A DNA stretch of 64,000 nucleotides from Hymenobacter sediminis (GCF_003231285.1 NZ_QKNS01000005.1:372001-436000); one strand, 5' to 3'; shown: positions 43,698 through 53,535, counted from the stretch's first letter. Made by a program: numbers and translations. The notes: generated by a model not told the origin, from the letters alone.

Positions 43698-46600
43698 ATG
43701 AAGCGTACTCTTTTTGGGTGGGTTTGCGCGCTGCTGTTGGGATTGAGCGCTCCGGCCTGGGCCCAGCAGAAGCCACAACCTGCCGGCACGGCGGCTGCCC
43801 CTCCAAAATGGACGGGCAAGCTCAGCTCGGAGCCCCAGCAGTTTATGCTGGATGTGCAAGCCATGATGGCCAGCACCAACAGCGGTACAGCTCGTGCCAC
43901 TGGCAACCGCCTGCTGCAGGTGTGGGCTAGTAACCGGCTCACGGCTACCCAGCAGCGCTACATAGTGTCGCTGAGCCAGTATATGCTGGCCCGTAAGTTC
44001 CGGCCCAAACCCCACTTCGAGCACTTTTACACGGCCATTGCCGCTGGCACCCTGACCCAGAACTTCTCTGATCAGCAGATGACGGAGTTTCTGAGTGTAG
44101 CGGGCAAAGCCTTGGAGAAAGAGCAGGTAGCCGATGCCGAGAAGTTTCTGGCTAGCGCCGCGCAGTTTCTGGAGGGCAAATTCCTATACCGCTCGCGCTA
44201 CAGTACCCTGCGGGTGGTAGGCGGTACTTTCAGCTTTGCCTACAACGAAACAGATATGCCCTCTATGGCCCCGCCCGCCCCTGCGGCTCCGGTAGCGCCA
44301 ACCCCGGCTACGGTTTCTACCAAGAAGCTGGACACCAAAGCCACCAAGAAAAACAGTGGTTGGGGTGATGAAGACCCCTGGGGCTCCGACAACGGCTGGG
44401 ATACGCCCAAAAAAGCAGCGGGTACTGCCGCTAAGCCCGCCGACAATGGCTGGGCCGACCAAGCGCCCTCCTACAACACGTACGTTGCGCCTTCTACCAA
44501 GGGCCCAGTGCTGGTGCTGAAAGACGCCGACTTATTCTTGGCTTCCTCCGGCGACTCGGTATATATCCGCAAAACCAGTGGGGCAGTGGTGCCTACCCGC
44601 AACCAGTTTGTGGGCTATGGCGGCCAGTTTGCCTGGCAGGTGGGCACCAACCCCGCTACCGTTGATCTAACAACTTATAATTTCGATATAACCCGACCAG
44701 AGTTTACGGCCCAGCCAGTTACGCTTTCCTACCCCGCAGTGCTGGAGCAACCCGTGCAGGGCTGGCTGGCTTATCGGAGCGTGAAGCGCAAAACCCCTAC
44801 CACCGACACCGGCTATCCCCGCTTTATCTCCAATACCAACGACGCGCGGGTGAAAAACATCGGCGAGAACATCCGCTACTTTGGGGGCTTCTCGCTGTCC
44901 GGTAACCGCGCCTTATCATCGTCGCTGGACGGGGCCCTGTCGCGCATTATTGTGGATGTAGACGGCAAGCCCAAGTTCCGGGCAGCCTCGCGGGTGTATG
45001 AACTGGGCGACTCTACCATTACGGCTGCTCACGCCGCAGTAACCATCTACCAGGATAAGCAGGACTCGCTCACTCACCCCGGTGTAAAGTTGCGCTACAC
45101 CAAAAACAACCAGGTGCTGCAGCTGGCTCGCGAAAGTGGCCTCTACAAAACAACGCCCTTCTACGACTCCTACCACCAGATGGAAGTGACGGCCGAGCTG
45201 CTGACCTGGCCCGTGCGCACGCCCTACATCGACTTCTCTATTCTGACGGCCAAGAACCAGGTAACCGCCAACTTCGAGTCCAAAGAATTTTACACCAACA
45301 CCCGCTACCAGCAGATCAAGGCCATCAACAAGCTCCACCCCCTGCAAATGGTGGTGGGCTACAGCATGGAGAATGGCAATAAAAAGCTGTTCACCATTCA
45401 GGAGGTAGCCATCTTCCGCCAGCTCAAGCCCGATAACGTGCGAACTGCTGTGGCTGGCCTAGCCCGCGACGGCTACGTGGCATGGTACCCACAAACTGAC
45501 CAGGTAGTGTTGCTGCCGAAAGCCCTGCACTACGTTAATTCCTCGCGCGGCAAGAAGGACTACGACCACATTGCTATCAAGAGCCTTTCGCCCTCAGGAA
45601 AAAACGCTACCCTCGACCTAAACTCCAACGACCTGATTGTGCGGGGCGTGGACCGCTTTAACTTCTCCGATGACTCTGTAACGGTGTTCGTGAAGCCTGA
45701 CTCCAGCATCATCCGGATTCAGAAAAACCGCGGCGTACTGTTCAATGGTACGGTAGTGGCCTCAGCCTTCGTGTTCAAGGGCAAGGAGTTTAAGTTTGAT
45801 TACGACGGCTTCTATATTGATCTGGTCAAGATTGACTCCATTATTGTAAAGGGCAAAGGCTCGAAGGGCTCCGTGATGCGGGCCCGCAAGGATGTGGACT
45901 GGACCCTGACCAACAAGAAAAAGAACTCGGCCGGCCGCCTCTACATCAACGCGCCCAACAATAAGTCGGGCCGCAAGAAACTGGGGGCCTACCCCACCTT
46001 CGACGCTAGTACCGGTGCTTACGTGTACTTCGATAAGCCTGAAGTGCTGGGCGGTGCTTACGACACCACCATGTACTTCGACATTCCGCCTTTCAAGCTG
46101 GACTCCCTGAACAACAAAAACCGGGTAGCAGTAGGCTTTAAAGGCACGTTCGTTTCGGGCGGCATTATGCCCGATTTCCAGACCAAGCTCAGTATGCAGG
46201 AAGACGGCTCGCTGGGTTTCATGTACAACGTCCCGAAAGAGGGCTTTCCGGTGTACGGGGGCAAAGGTCGCCTCTACAACAAGGTGCGCATGAACAACCA
46301 AGGTCTCCAGGGGGTAGGAAACATCAAATACCTAACCGGCGACTTTAATAGCGAGCAATTCGTGTTCTACCGCGACTCGGTGGTGACGGTAGGCAAAACC
46401 GGTACTATTTTGCCAGGGCCGCTTAATGGGACCGAGTTTGCTAAAGTAACCTTGTTGCCGGGCTACCAGATGAAGTGGGCCGTGAAGCAGGACTCTATGT
46501 ACCTGACCTCCCAGGCCCAGGGCGAGTCGTTTAAGCTCTATGACAACGTTAACGGCTTCAAGGGCACGCTCACTTATGCACCCGGCGGCCTCTACGGCGA

Positions 46601-48902
46601 CGGCCGTATGGATGGCCCGCAGTCGTTTATCCGCTCCACGCAGTTTGCCTTCAAGCCTACCCGCTACACCGGCAAAAAGGCCACTCTAAATATTAAGTCG
46701 GCTGAAGTGAACAAGCCGGCCCTAACGGCCAACAACGTAAACTTTACCTACGATCTGAAGGCCGGCAACACGGATTTTGCCCGCGAAGAAGGCGACAACA
46801 AGTCGAGCATTGAGCTGCCCTACTCGCAGTACCGCACTACGCTTTCGGGGGGTAAGTGGGACTTCAAGAAGAAGCTGGTGCAGTTGCGCGTGGCCCCCGG
46901 CGCCGACTCTTCGCGCTCCTTCTTCTACAGCACCAAGCCCGAGCAGAAAGGCCTCAAGTTTCAGGCTGCTACCGGCCAGTACGACCTGAGCCGCTACCGG
47001 CTAGTAGCCGGCGGCGTACCGCGTATTTCCGCTGCCGATGCCTGGATTACGCCTGACTCCAGTAAAGTGTACATCCTGCCCAATGCCGAGATGCGTGCCT
47101 TCCAGAACGCTGGTATCGTGATGGACACCCTGCACCGCTATCACCAGTTGTATAAGGGTGAGGTGCGGGTACTTTCGCGCCTGGCTTTCTCAGGCAACGC
47201 CCTCTACAACTACAAAAACGCCTCCGCCGACTCATTCGCCATTAAGTTCAGCAACTTCCACGTCGATTCGGCGGCGACCCTAACGGCTTCGTTGGGTAAA
47301 AACGGAGGTGGTAAAGGCGGGGTGAAAAGCCTGCTGAAGCGCGGTCCTGCTGACGATGAGCCTTTGGCTTCGCCGCCGACCATTGCCGTAGCTACCCTGC
47401 AGGCTACCGATAAGTTTCACTTGGCTCCGCGCATTGCCTACCGTGGTGGCGTGACCATGAACTCCAAGAAGAAGGGCTTCACCTTTGATGGGCAGGCCAA
47501 GCTGAATTTCGTGAAATCAACGACGGCCTCCGATTGGTTTGCCGTGCAGGATACCATCGACCCCAAAGGCATCCGCATTAAGCTCAACGAGCCGAAAGCG
47601 GAGGATGGTACGCCGATGTTGTCAGGCCTGTTCCTCTCTGAAGGTACGGGCAAGGTGTATCCGCTGTTTGTGGCTACCAAGCCCGGCGTAACTGATATGA
47701 ACTTGTTCGAGGTAGATGGTGACCTGCGCTTCAACCAGAAACGCGGCCAGTACACCATCAGTCGCCACGACCCTGCCAACCCCGATGTGTACGAGGGGGC
47801 TGTGATGACGCTGACTGACTCAACGGGCGCACTGGACTTCCGGGGCAAGCTCAACCTCATCAACTCCAACAAAGACTACACCCTCACGGCCGCTGGCCTG
47901 GGCTACGCCAAGCCCGATAGCGCCATCTACGACCTGAACACCTTCCTGGCCTTCGACATTAACCTGCCGGATAAAGCTGTGGAAGCTATGGCTGCCGACT
48001 TGGCAACCAACGCCAAAGGCGCGCCGGAAGCCTTAGATGGCTCGCCAGCACAGCTCTACAAAATGGGCGAGTTTGTGGGCAGCAAAGTGGTGCAAGACTA
48101 TAGCACCCGCAAGGGTGGGTACATGCCGCTCCAGAAGGTATCGGCTAAGTTCCTGCACACGGTAGTGCTCAACCAAGTGAATCTGCGCTGGAACGAGAAG
48201 TTCAAGGCTTGGCACTCGGTAGGGAAAATTGGTTTGGTGAGCGTAGGCAAAAAGGATATCAACGCCCTGATTGACGGCTACATCGAAATCAAGAAGGAAA
48301 GCACCGGCGACGCCGTGGAACTGTACCTAGAAGCTGAACCGCAAACCTGGTACTACATCAAGTACTCCAACAATGTGGTGCTGGCCAAGGCACAGCATGG
48401 TTCCTTTGATGAAATCATTGGTCTGAAAGCCAAAGGCGACTACAACACAGCCACGGAATACGGCTTCTACCTCGGCGACGACATGGAGGTGCAAACCTTC
48501 CTCAACCACTTCCGCAAAGACTACCTCAAGGAGAGTGGCAAACGGAAAGTAAACACCACCCAACCCCAGAGCACCGGAAACTTCGATTTCATGGAGGAAG
48601 GCTCCAAAAAGAAAAAGAAGAAGAAAGACGCGGTAGAAGAGGCGCTCCAATCCGACCCAAATGCTACCCCTCCGGCGGAGGAAGAACCCTCTTCCAAGAA
48701 AAAGAAGAAGAAAGACGAGCCCGTAGAAACGGCCCCCGCGCCTACCGAAGCTCCGGCCGAGGACACCGGCAAGAAAAAGAAGAAAAAGGATGAGGCAGTA
48801 GAAGCCACCCCTCCTGCTGATACCGCCCCCGCCGAAGACCCCAAAAAGGAGTCGAAAAAGAAAAAGAAGAAAGACGCCAACGACCCCTTCGGCGACGAAT
48901 AA
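43698..48902 (+). CDS. Giant secreted protein of 1734 residues with lysine-rich tail repeats
   Basis: Not recognised. Signal peptide MKRTLFGWVCALLLGLSAPAWA. A helical domain (about 40-160) is followed by a low-complexity stretch with repeated W-G-D (SGWGDEDPWGSDNGWDTPKK, about 215-250). Then more than 1200 residues of beta-strand-like segments follow, for example DAWITPDSSKVYILPNAEMRAFQNAG, reminiscent of stacked beta-helix or jelly-roll repeats. The last 110 residues hold four blocks of KKKKKKD separated by acidic Pro/Glu/Ala linkers and end DANDPFGDE. It has no lipobox and no T9SS C-terminal domain that I can see. Likely periplasmic or surface; function unknown. Confidence 0.85.
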   Translation: MKRTLFGWVCALLLGLSAPAWAQQKPQPAGTAAAPPKWTGKLSSEPQQFMLDVQAMMASTNSGTARATGNRLLQVWASNRLTATQQRYIVSLSQYMLARKFRPKPHFEHFYTAIAAGTLTQNFSDQQMTEFLSVAGKALEKEQVADAEKFLASAAQFLEGKFLYRSRYSTLRVVGGTFSFAYNETDMPSMAPPAPAAPVAPTPATVSTKKLDTKATKKNSGWGDEDPWGSDNGWDTPKKAAGTAAKPADNGWADQAPSYNTYVAPSTKGPVLVLKDADLFLASSGDSVYIRKTSGAVVPTRNQFVGYGGQFAWQVGTNPATVDLTTYNFDITRPEFTAQPVTLSYPAVLEQPVQGWLAYRSVKRKTPTTDTGYPRFISNTNDARVKNIGENIRYFGGFSLSGNRALSSSLDGALSRIIVDVDGKPKFRAASRVYELGDSTITAAHAAVTIYQDKQDSLTHPGVKLRYTKNNQVLQLARESGLYKTTPFYDSYHQMEVTAELLTWPVRTPYIDFSILTAKNQVTANFESKEFYTNTRYQQIKAINKLHPLQMVVGYSMENGNKKLFTIQEVAIFRQLKPDNVRTAVAGLARDGYVAWYPQTDQVVLLPKALHYVNSSRGKKDYDHIAIKSLSPSGKNATLDLNSNDLIVRGVDRFNFSDDSVTVFVKPDSSIIRIQKNRGVLFNGTVVASAFVFKGKEFKFDYDGFYIDLVKIDSIIVKGKGSKGSVMRARKDVDWTLTNKKKNSAGRLYINAPNNKSGRKKLGAYPTFDASTGAYVYFDKPEVLGGAYDTTMYFDIPPFKLDSLNNKNRVAVGFKGTFVSGGIMPDFQTKLSMQEDGSLGFMYNVPKEGFPVYGGKGRLYNKVRMNNQGLQGVGNIKYLTGDFNSEQFVFYRDSVVTVGKTGTILPGPLNGTEFAKVTLLPGYQMKWAVKQDSMYLTSQAQGESFKLYDNVNGFKGTLTYAPGGLYGDGRMDGPQSFIRSTQFAFKPTRYTGKKATLNIKSAEVNKPALTANNVNFTYDLKAGNTDFAREEGDNKSSIELPYSQYRTTLSGGKWDFKKKLVQLRVAPGADSSRSFFYSTKPEQKGLKFQAATGQYDLSRYRLVAGGVPRISAADAWITPDSSKVYILPNAEMRAFQNAGIVMDTLHRYHQLYKGEVRVLSRLAFSGNALYNYKNASADSFAIKFSNFHVDSAATLTASLGKNGGGKGGVKSLLKRGPADDEPLASPPTIAVATLQATDKFHLAPRIAYRGGVTMNSKKKGFTFDGQAKLNFVKSTTASDWFAVQDTIDPKGIRIKLNEPKAEDGTPMLSGLFLSEGTGKVYPLFVATKPGVTDMNLFEVDGDLRFNQKRGQYTISRHDPANPDVYEGAVMTLTDSTGALDFRGKLNLINSNKDYTLTAAGLGYAKPDSAIYDLNTFLAFDINLPDKAVEAMAADLATNAKGAPEALDGSPAQLYKMGEFVGSKVVQDYSTRKGGYMPLQKVSAKFLHTVVLNQVNLRWNEKFKAWHSVGKIGLVSVGKKDINALIDGYIEIKKESTGDAVELYLEAEPQTWYYIKYSNNVVLAKAQHGSFDEIIGLKAKGDYNTATEYGFYLGDDMEVQTFLNHFRKDYLKESGKRKVNTTQPQSTGNFDFMEEGSKKKKKKKDAVEEALQSDPNATPPAEEEPSSKKKKKKDEPVETAPAPTEAPAEDTGKKKKKKDEAVEATPPADTAPAEDPKKESKKKKKKDANDPFGDE

Positions 48903-48906
48903 CCTG

Positions 48907-48937
48907 AAAGCCCCGGCAGATTTTCTGCCGGGGCTTT
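48907..48937 (+). terminator. Terminator after the giant protein gene
   Basis: AAAGCCCCGGCAGA pairs perfectly with TCTGCCGGGGCTTT over three bases. Confidence 0.88.
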
Positions 48938-49051
48938 TTGCTGAACCGAGGAGTAGGGGATATAGGGCCTTGGGGACCGGCTGTGCTTCCGCTCATCCCG
49001 CTCAGATTATACTCCCTATCTAACTTAACAAACATCACCCTACTCCGCTCG

Positions 49052-49059
49052 TATCTTTG
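49052..49059 (+). promoter_or_regulatory. -7 promoter box for plsY
   Basis: TATCTTTG, perfect match, 33 bases before the plsY start. Confidence 0.6.
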
Positions 49060-49091
49060 CCTATATCGACGAACTGCTACCCGCTCCTTCC

Positions 49092-49733
49092 ATGAATCTC
49101 CCCTTAGTGCTTGGCCTGTTGGTGGCCGCTTACCTCATTGGCTCCATCCCAACGGCTTTATGGGTAGGCCGGGCGTTTTTCGGGCTCGATATCCGGGAGC
49201 ATGGGTCGGGCAACTCCGGGGCCACCAATACCTTCCGGGTGCTGGGCAAGAAGCCCGGTTCCTTCGTAATGGCCGTGGATGTGCTCAAAGGGTGGGCCGC
49301 TACCTCCCTAGCTCAGGTCATGCTCAACCAAGGTGCCATCCTACCCGATCAGCTACTGTATTACCAACTGGCCTGCGGCGTACTGGCGGTAGTAGGGCAC
49401 ATTTACCCCATCTGGGCCGGGTTCCGGGGCGGGAAGGGGGTGGCCACCGTGTTGGGCATGATGCTGGCCATTGCTCCCGCTACGGTAGGTGTGTGCATTC
49501 TGGTGTTCATCACAGTGCTGCTGATTTCGCGCTACGTGTCCCTGTCCTCCATGACGGCCGGAATCGTGTTTGCCCTGCTCCAGCTGCTACCCCAGTTCCA
49601 GCCCGATAACTCGTTGCTGCTCTGGTTTGGCTTTGTGCTGGCCGCTCTGCTCGTGTACACTCACCGCGCCAACATTGGCCGCCTGCGCGCCGGCACTGAA
49701 AGCCGCGTGCCCATGCCGTGGGATAAGAAGTAA
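49092..49733 (+). CDS. plsY: Glycerol-3-phosphate acyltransferase PlsY
   Basis: Membrane enzyme that transfers an acyl group from acyl-phosphate to glycerol 3-phosphate, the first step of phospholipid synthesis. The three family motifs are present: AYLIGSIPTALW, HGSGNSGATNTFRVLG and the phosphate site IWAGFRGGKGVATVLG. About five membrane helices are visible. 213 residues is normal. The next gene begins 12 bases downstream and may be cotranscribed. Confidence 0.95.
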   Translation: MNLPLVLGLLVAAYLIGSIPTALWVGRAFFGLDIREHGSGNSGATNTFRVLGKKPGSFVMAVDVLKGWAATSLAQVMLNQGAILPDQLLYYQLACGVLAVVGHIYPIWAGFRGGKGVATVLGMMLAIAPATVGVCILVFITVLLISRYVSLSSMTAGIVFALLQLLPQFQPDNSLLLWFGFVLAALLVYTHRANIGRLRAGTESRVPMPWDKK

Positions 49734-49744
49734 AAGCCAGCAAT

Positions 49745-50284
49745 ATGAAGATTAGCCTATGTCTATTTTGGTGTTGTTTATCATTATACAGCTTCGCCGA
49801 CGAGTGGCCGGAACTACAGAAGAAGCGCTATTATTCCTCTAATCGTGCATATTTTGCCGATGTCATTCCAGCAAACCGTGCCACTGCTTGCTATGTGAAA
49901 GTATATGAAAACAGAGCAAAAGCTGTAGCGCTAAAATGGCAGCGAAATCTTCTGAATAAAGAAGCGCCTGCAAGTGCAGTTGTAGCCCCAGACGGTAGTT
50001 CCATCATAGCACTGGACAATTGGGGTTCTGTGGGACGTGGGGTCAATATGTTTGTTGCTTATGGCCCCAGAGGAATGCTAGGCCGAAGCTATTCGCTCAA
50101 AGACTTTAGCCCTTTCCCTATTTCATCTTTTTCCCGAAGCGTCACTTCAACTGAGAGGGCTTGCGGTGTAGAATACGTTAATTCCAAGAAGGTAAGGGTT
50201 TGTATTACACCCGAACTAGATCCTAGGGTAGCTGCTAAAAGAAAAATCTTGTTCTACAATTTACTGACAATGCGTTTTGAATAA
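49745..50284 (+). CDS. Low-GC secreted protein of unknown function
   Basis: 179 residues with a signal peptide MKISLCLFWCCLSLYSFA. The mature part includes ATACYVKVYENRAKAVALKWQRNL and SAVVAPDGSSIIALDNWGSVGRGVNMFVAYGPRG, a pattern seen in uncharacterised proteins whose strands end D-N-W. The DNA is visibly AT-richer than plsY and the dipeptidase on either side, so recent gain is possible. No enzyme motif is seen. Confidence 0.7.
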   Translation: MKISLCLFWCCLSLYSFADEWPELQKKRYYSSNRAYFADVIPANRATACYVKVYENRAKAVALKWQRNLLNKEAPASAVVAPDGSSIIALDNWGSVGRGVNMFVAYGPRGMLGRSYSLKDFSPFPISSFSRSVTSTERACGVEYVNSKKVRVCITPELDPRVAAKRKILFYNLLTMRFE

Positions 50285-50382
50285 GACGCAGTCAGTGTAT
50301 AGAAAACAGTTTAGCTGAATTATAGTGTTCGTGTAAGGCCTACTACTTTTACCCCCACATTTCCAACCAACCCCACCGCCGC

Positions 50383-51744
50383 ATGGCTTCCTACCTTGAG
50401 CAGAACCAAGAGCGTTTCCTGAGTGAGCTGATTGACTGGCTCCGCATCCCCTCCGTATCCGCCGACCCCAAGTTTCATGGCGACGTGCTGCGCGCCGCCG
50501 AGTACCTGAAAACCCGTTTTGAAGAAGTAGGCCTTCAGAACGTGGAGCTGTGCCCCACGGCCGGCAACCCCATTGTGTACGGCGAGAAAATCATTGACCC
50601 CGCGCTGCCCACGGTACTCGTGTACGGCCACTACGACGTGCAGCCCGCCGACCCCTACGAACTCTGGGATTCGGGACCATTTGAGCCCGTTATCAAAGAC
50701 GGCAATATTTACGCACGCGGCGCCTGCGACGACAAAGGCCAAGTGTATATGCACGTAAAGGCCCTAGAAGTAATGAACCAGGAAGGCGGCGTGCCCTGCA
50801 ACGTGAAGGTGATGATTGAGGGCGAGGAAGAAATCGGCTCCAACAACCTGAGCATCTTCGTGCGCAACAACCGCGAGAAGCTCAAGGCCGATGTCATCCT
50901 GATTTCCGACACCGGCATCCTCGCCAACGACCAGCCCAGCATTGAGGTAGGCCTGCGTGGCCTGAGCTACCACGAAGTAGAAGTAACAGGCCCCAACCGC
51001 GACCTGCACTCCGGCCTCTACGGTGGCGCCGTGGCCAACCCCATCAACGTGCTCTGCAAAATGATTGCCTCCCTGCACGACGAGAACAACCACATTACCA
51101 TTCCCGGCTTCTACGACAAGGTAGCGGTACTGAGCGAAGAGGAGCGCGCCGAACTGAACCGCGTGCCCCACTCCGACGAGGAATTTAAGCAGAGCATCGG
51201 CCTGCCCGCTACCTACGGCGAGGAAGGCTACACCACCGTGGAGCGCATCGGTATCCGGCCTACGCTAGACGTGAACGGCATCTGGGGTGGCTATACCGGT
51301 GAGGGCGCCAAAACCGTAATTGCCTCCAAAGCCTACGCCAAGATTTCCATGCGCCTAGTGCCCCACCAGACCTCCGACGAAATCACGGAAATCTTCCAGA
51401 AGCACTTCGAAAGCATCGCCCCCGCCGGCGTAACGGTAATAGTGAAGCCCCACCACGGTGGCGAGCCGGTGGTTACCCCTACCGACTCGGTGGCCTACAA
51501 AGCTGCAGCCGATGCCATGGAGACCACCTTCGGCAAGCGCCCTATCCCGACTCGTGGTGGTGGCTCCATCCCGATTGTGGCCATGTTCAAGACGGAGCTG
51601 GGCCTGGATTCAGTGCTGCTCGGCTTCGGGCTCGACTCCGACGCCATCCACTCGCCCAACGAGCACTATGGTGTGTTCAACTTTCTGAAAGGCATCGAAA
51701 CCATTCCGCACTTCTACCGCAACTACGCGGCCGCCGCGAAGTAA
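50383..51744 (+). CDS. M20-family dipeptidase
   Basis: Zinc dipeptidase of 453 residues. The metal and catalytic residues are in VLVYGHYDVQPADPYELWDSGPFEP (His and Asp), ARGACDDKGQVY (bridging Asp), IEGEEEIGSNNL (catalytic and metal Glu) and ISDTG (Asp). HSGLYGGAVANPINVL is the start of the dimerization domain and GLDSDAIHSPNEHYGV holds the last metal His. It is probably cytosolic (MASYLEQNQERFLSELIDWL, no signal). The stop codon is also the first base of a 36-bp hairpin. Confidence 0.94.
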   Translation: MASYLEQNQERFLSELIDWLRIPSVSADPKFHGDVLRAAEYLKTRFEEVGLQNVELCPTAGNPIVYGEKIIDPALPTVLVYGHYDVQPADPYELWDSGPFEPVIKDGNIYARGACDDKGQVYMHVKALEVMNQEGGVPCNVKVMIEGEEEIGSNNLSIFVRNNREKLKADVILISDTGILANDQPSIEVGLRGLSYHEVEVTGPNRDLHSGLYGGAVANPINVLCKMIASLHDENNHITIPGFYDKVAVLSEEERAELNRVPHSDEEFKQSIGLPATYGEEGYTTVERIGIRPTLDVNGIWGGYTGEGAKTVIASKAYAKISMRLVPHQTSDEITEIFQKHFESIAPAGVTVIVKPHHGGEPVVTPTDSVAYKAAADAMETTFGKRPIPTRGGGSIPIVAMFKTELGLDSVLLGFGLDSDAIHSPNEHYGVFNFLKGIETIPHFYRNYAAAAK

Positions 51745-51817
51745 CCCACTTGAGCACATAAAAAAGGACCGTTTCTGATGCCAGAAACGGTCCTTTTTTA
51801 TGTGCTCAAGTGGGTTA
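51742..51817. terminator. 36-bp perfect hairpin starting at the dipeptidase stop codon
   Basis: 51742-51777 pairs with 51782-51817 without a mismatch, loop ATGC. The stem begins with the TAA of the dipeptidase and ends 36 bases before the converging barrel gene. Its core AAAAAAGGACCGTTTCTG is terminator-like in both directions. Confidence 0.9.
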
Positions 51818-51852
51818 TTTGTCACTAAATATTTTTTAGGCGGCATAGCGAA

Positions 51853-52455
51853 TTACTGCCCAATCATATAGCCCAGCTGAAACTGGAACGCCGAGTTATA
51901 TTGCTTAGTCTTGATGCCAGCCACGTCTTTGTAAATGGAAGCCCAGCCCATGTTGTAGCGGACACCAATGCTAGGACCACCCCGGAACTGGTAGCCTACC
52001 CCGGCTACACCACCGAAGTCCACTGTGTTATAGAGGCTTTTATCATTGCCAATCACAGCGCCGGTACCATCTTTCAGTTCGTACTTTACGCCCGCTAAAA
52101 CACCCACTTGCGGACCCAACTCGAAGAAAGGACCATCGGCATTAATACGCAGCAGCACGGGCACATCAATATAGTGCAGCGTGGTTTTTGATTCATCTGC
52201 CCCATTTTCCGTACGCGCGCCTTTCTGCGAGTACAGTATTTCCGGTTGTAAGGCAATGAAGTTTTTCGGCTCTAACCCAAACTGCATCATTATGCCGGCG
52301 TTGAGGCCTACTTTATTCTTATAATCCTGAACAACATCGTCGCCGTTGATTTTGGCTAAAGTAGCTCCCGCCTTGATGCCTACCCGCACCGACTGTGCCT
52401 GCACTAAACCAGTTACGCCAGCCACCAACATCGCTGAAAGAAGAGCCTTTTTCAT
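51853..52455 (-). CDS. PorT-like outer-membrane beta-barrel protein
   Basis: 200 residues with signal peptide MKKALLSAMLVAGVTGLVQA. Strands alternate as VRVGIKAGATLAKI, VGLNAGIMMQFGLE, FIALQPEILYSQKGART, LHYIDVPVLLRINA, FFELGPQVGVLAGVKY, GVAGVGYQFRGGPSIGVRYNMGWASI and AFQFQLGYMIGQ. The QPEILYSQKG and YIDVPVLL motifs are hallmarks of this family. ATG 52455; the longer frame adds residues before the signal peptide. It is the first of three adjacent related genes; role unknown. Confidence 0.87.
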   Translation of the reverse strand: MKKALLSAMLVAGVTGLVQAQSVRVGIKAGATLAKINGDDVVQDYKNKVGLNAGIMMQFGLEPKNFIALQPEILYSQKGARTENGADESKTTLHYIDVPVLLRINADGPFFELGPQVGVLAGVKYELKDGTGAVIGNDKSLYNTVDFGGVAGVGYQFRGGPSIGVRYNMGWASIYKDVAGIKTKQYNSAFQFQLGYMIGQ

Positions 52456-52566
52456 ATGGAAGATAATATGAACGATAGGGCAAAAGTAGGGTGAATCTAG
52501 AAGAAAGAAGCCCCAGCTACCCACAACGGGGCAACTAGGGCCTAGCTTCTGAGGTGAGACAGGTAC

Positions 52567-53271
52567 TTATTTATTGGGAATCAGGTAGCCCAGGGAAAGC
52601 TGAAACGCCGAGTGACGGGCATTGGCTAGGTCGCCGTTGAAGTAGCTGCCATTGTCGCTCTTTACAAAGTCGCTGAAGGCGCCGGTATAGCGTAGGTTTA
52701 GGCTGAGGCCATTGTCGGCTTGGTAGCCTACCCCCGCTACGTAGCCCAACTCGCTCCGCTTGAAGCCGCTGACGTCCTTTTTATTCTGAACCTCGGTTAC
52801 CTGAGGCGTGCCGTTGGGTTGGCGCGTGCGGGTTATCTGGGTTTCATCGTTGGCGCTGAGCAGGTAGGAGTACTGCGGACCTGCCTCTACAATCAGGCCG
52901 CCGGCATTCACCTTCAGCAGCACAGGTACATCAAGGTAGTTGTAGTTCACCTTGCCTTCCCGTTTCTCGGTGTAGCCTACCCCCAGTACGGTGTTGGTAT
53001 ATTCAGTAGGCTTGTTTTCGAAGCCTTTTTGGGAGTAGAGGATTTCAGGCTGAATGGAGAAGAACCCGTCGCCGGTTACATCGGCGTTGAGCATTACACC
53101 GCCTATAAAGCCGAACTTGTTATTGAAGGTGTTCTCGTTGCGAATGTTGCCAGCTAGGTTGGAGTAGTTGGCGCCGGCGCGCAGACCCAGACGCACGCCC
53201 TGGGCGTAAGAAGAAGAGGAAACAGCGGCTACACCCAACAGGGCAGCGGCAAAAAAGACGGTCTTTTTCAT
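52567..53271 (-). CDS. PorT-like outer-membrane beta-barrel protein
   Basis: 234 residues, signal peptide MKKTVFFAAALLGVAAVSSSSYA. Same motifs as its neighbours: VRLGLRAGANYSNL, FFSIQPEILYSQKGFENK, NYNYLDVPVLLKVNAGGLIVEAGPQYSYLL and SAFQLSLGYLIPNK. Its extracellular loops (QITRTRQPNGTPQVTEVQNKKDV) are longer and more polar than in the gene downstream. Tandem duplication is likely. Confidence 0.87.
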   Translation of the reverse strand: MKKTVFFAAALLGVAAVSSSSYAQGVRLGLRAGANYSNLAGNIRNENTFNNKFGFIGGVMLNADVTGDGFFSIQPEILYSQKGFENKPTEYTNTVLGVGYTEKREGKVNYNYLDVPVLLKVNAGGLIVEAGPQYSYLLSANDETQITRTRQPNGTPQVTEVQNKKDVSGFKRSELGYVAGVGYQADNGLSLNLRYTGAFSDFVKSDNGSYFNGDLANARHSAFQLSLGYLIPNK

Positions 53272-53477
53272 GGTGCAAATAGGATTGAGTGGAAAGTTGC
53301 ACTGTTAGGCTACGCTCGAAAAGTGTGCCAGCCTTATCCTGATTTTCTGAAAAAGTTCCCGTCTTTGTAGTTTTAGATGAATAAGTAGTTGAATTTTAGT
53401 TATATGTATTTGGGTTAGTTCTGATTACATAGTGCTTTAGAGTATAACTTTATATGTTGGTAGCCGGTGCTAAAACA

Positions 53478-53514
53478 AAAAGGCTACCCCCGATATGTAC
53501 GGAGGTAGCCTTTT
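53478..53514 (-). terminator. Terminator after the third barrel gene
   Basis: AAAAGGCTACC pairs with GGTAGCCTTTT over 15 bases. Confidence 0.75.
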
Positions 53515-53535
53515 GTGAAGGTGACCTGAAGTGGA

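Noticed and set aside
48521..48880. Minus frame rich in Phe and Ser
   Set aside because: It is the reverse of the lysine repeats of the giant protein; poly-F is an antisense artefact of AAG/AAA codons.
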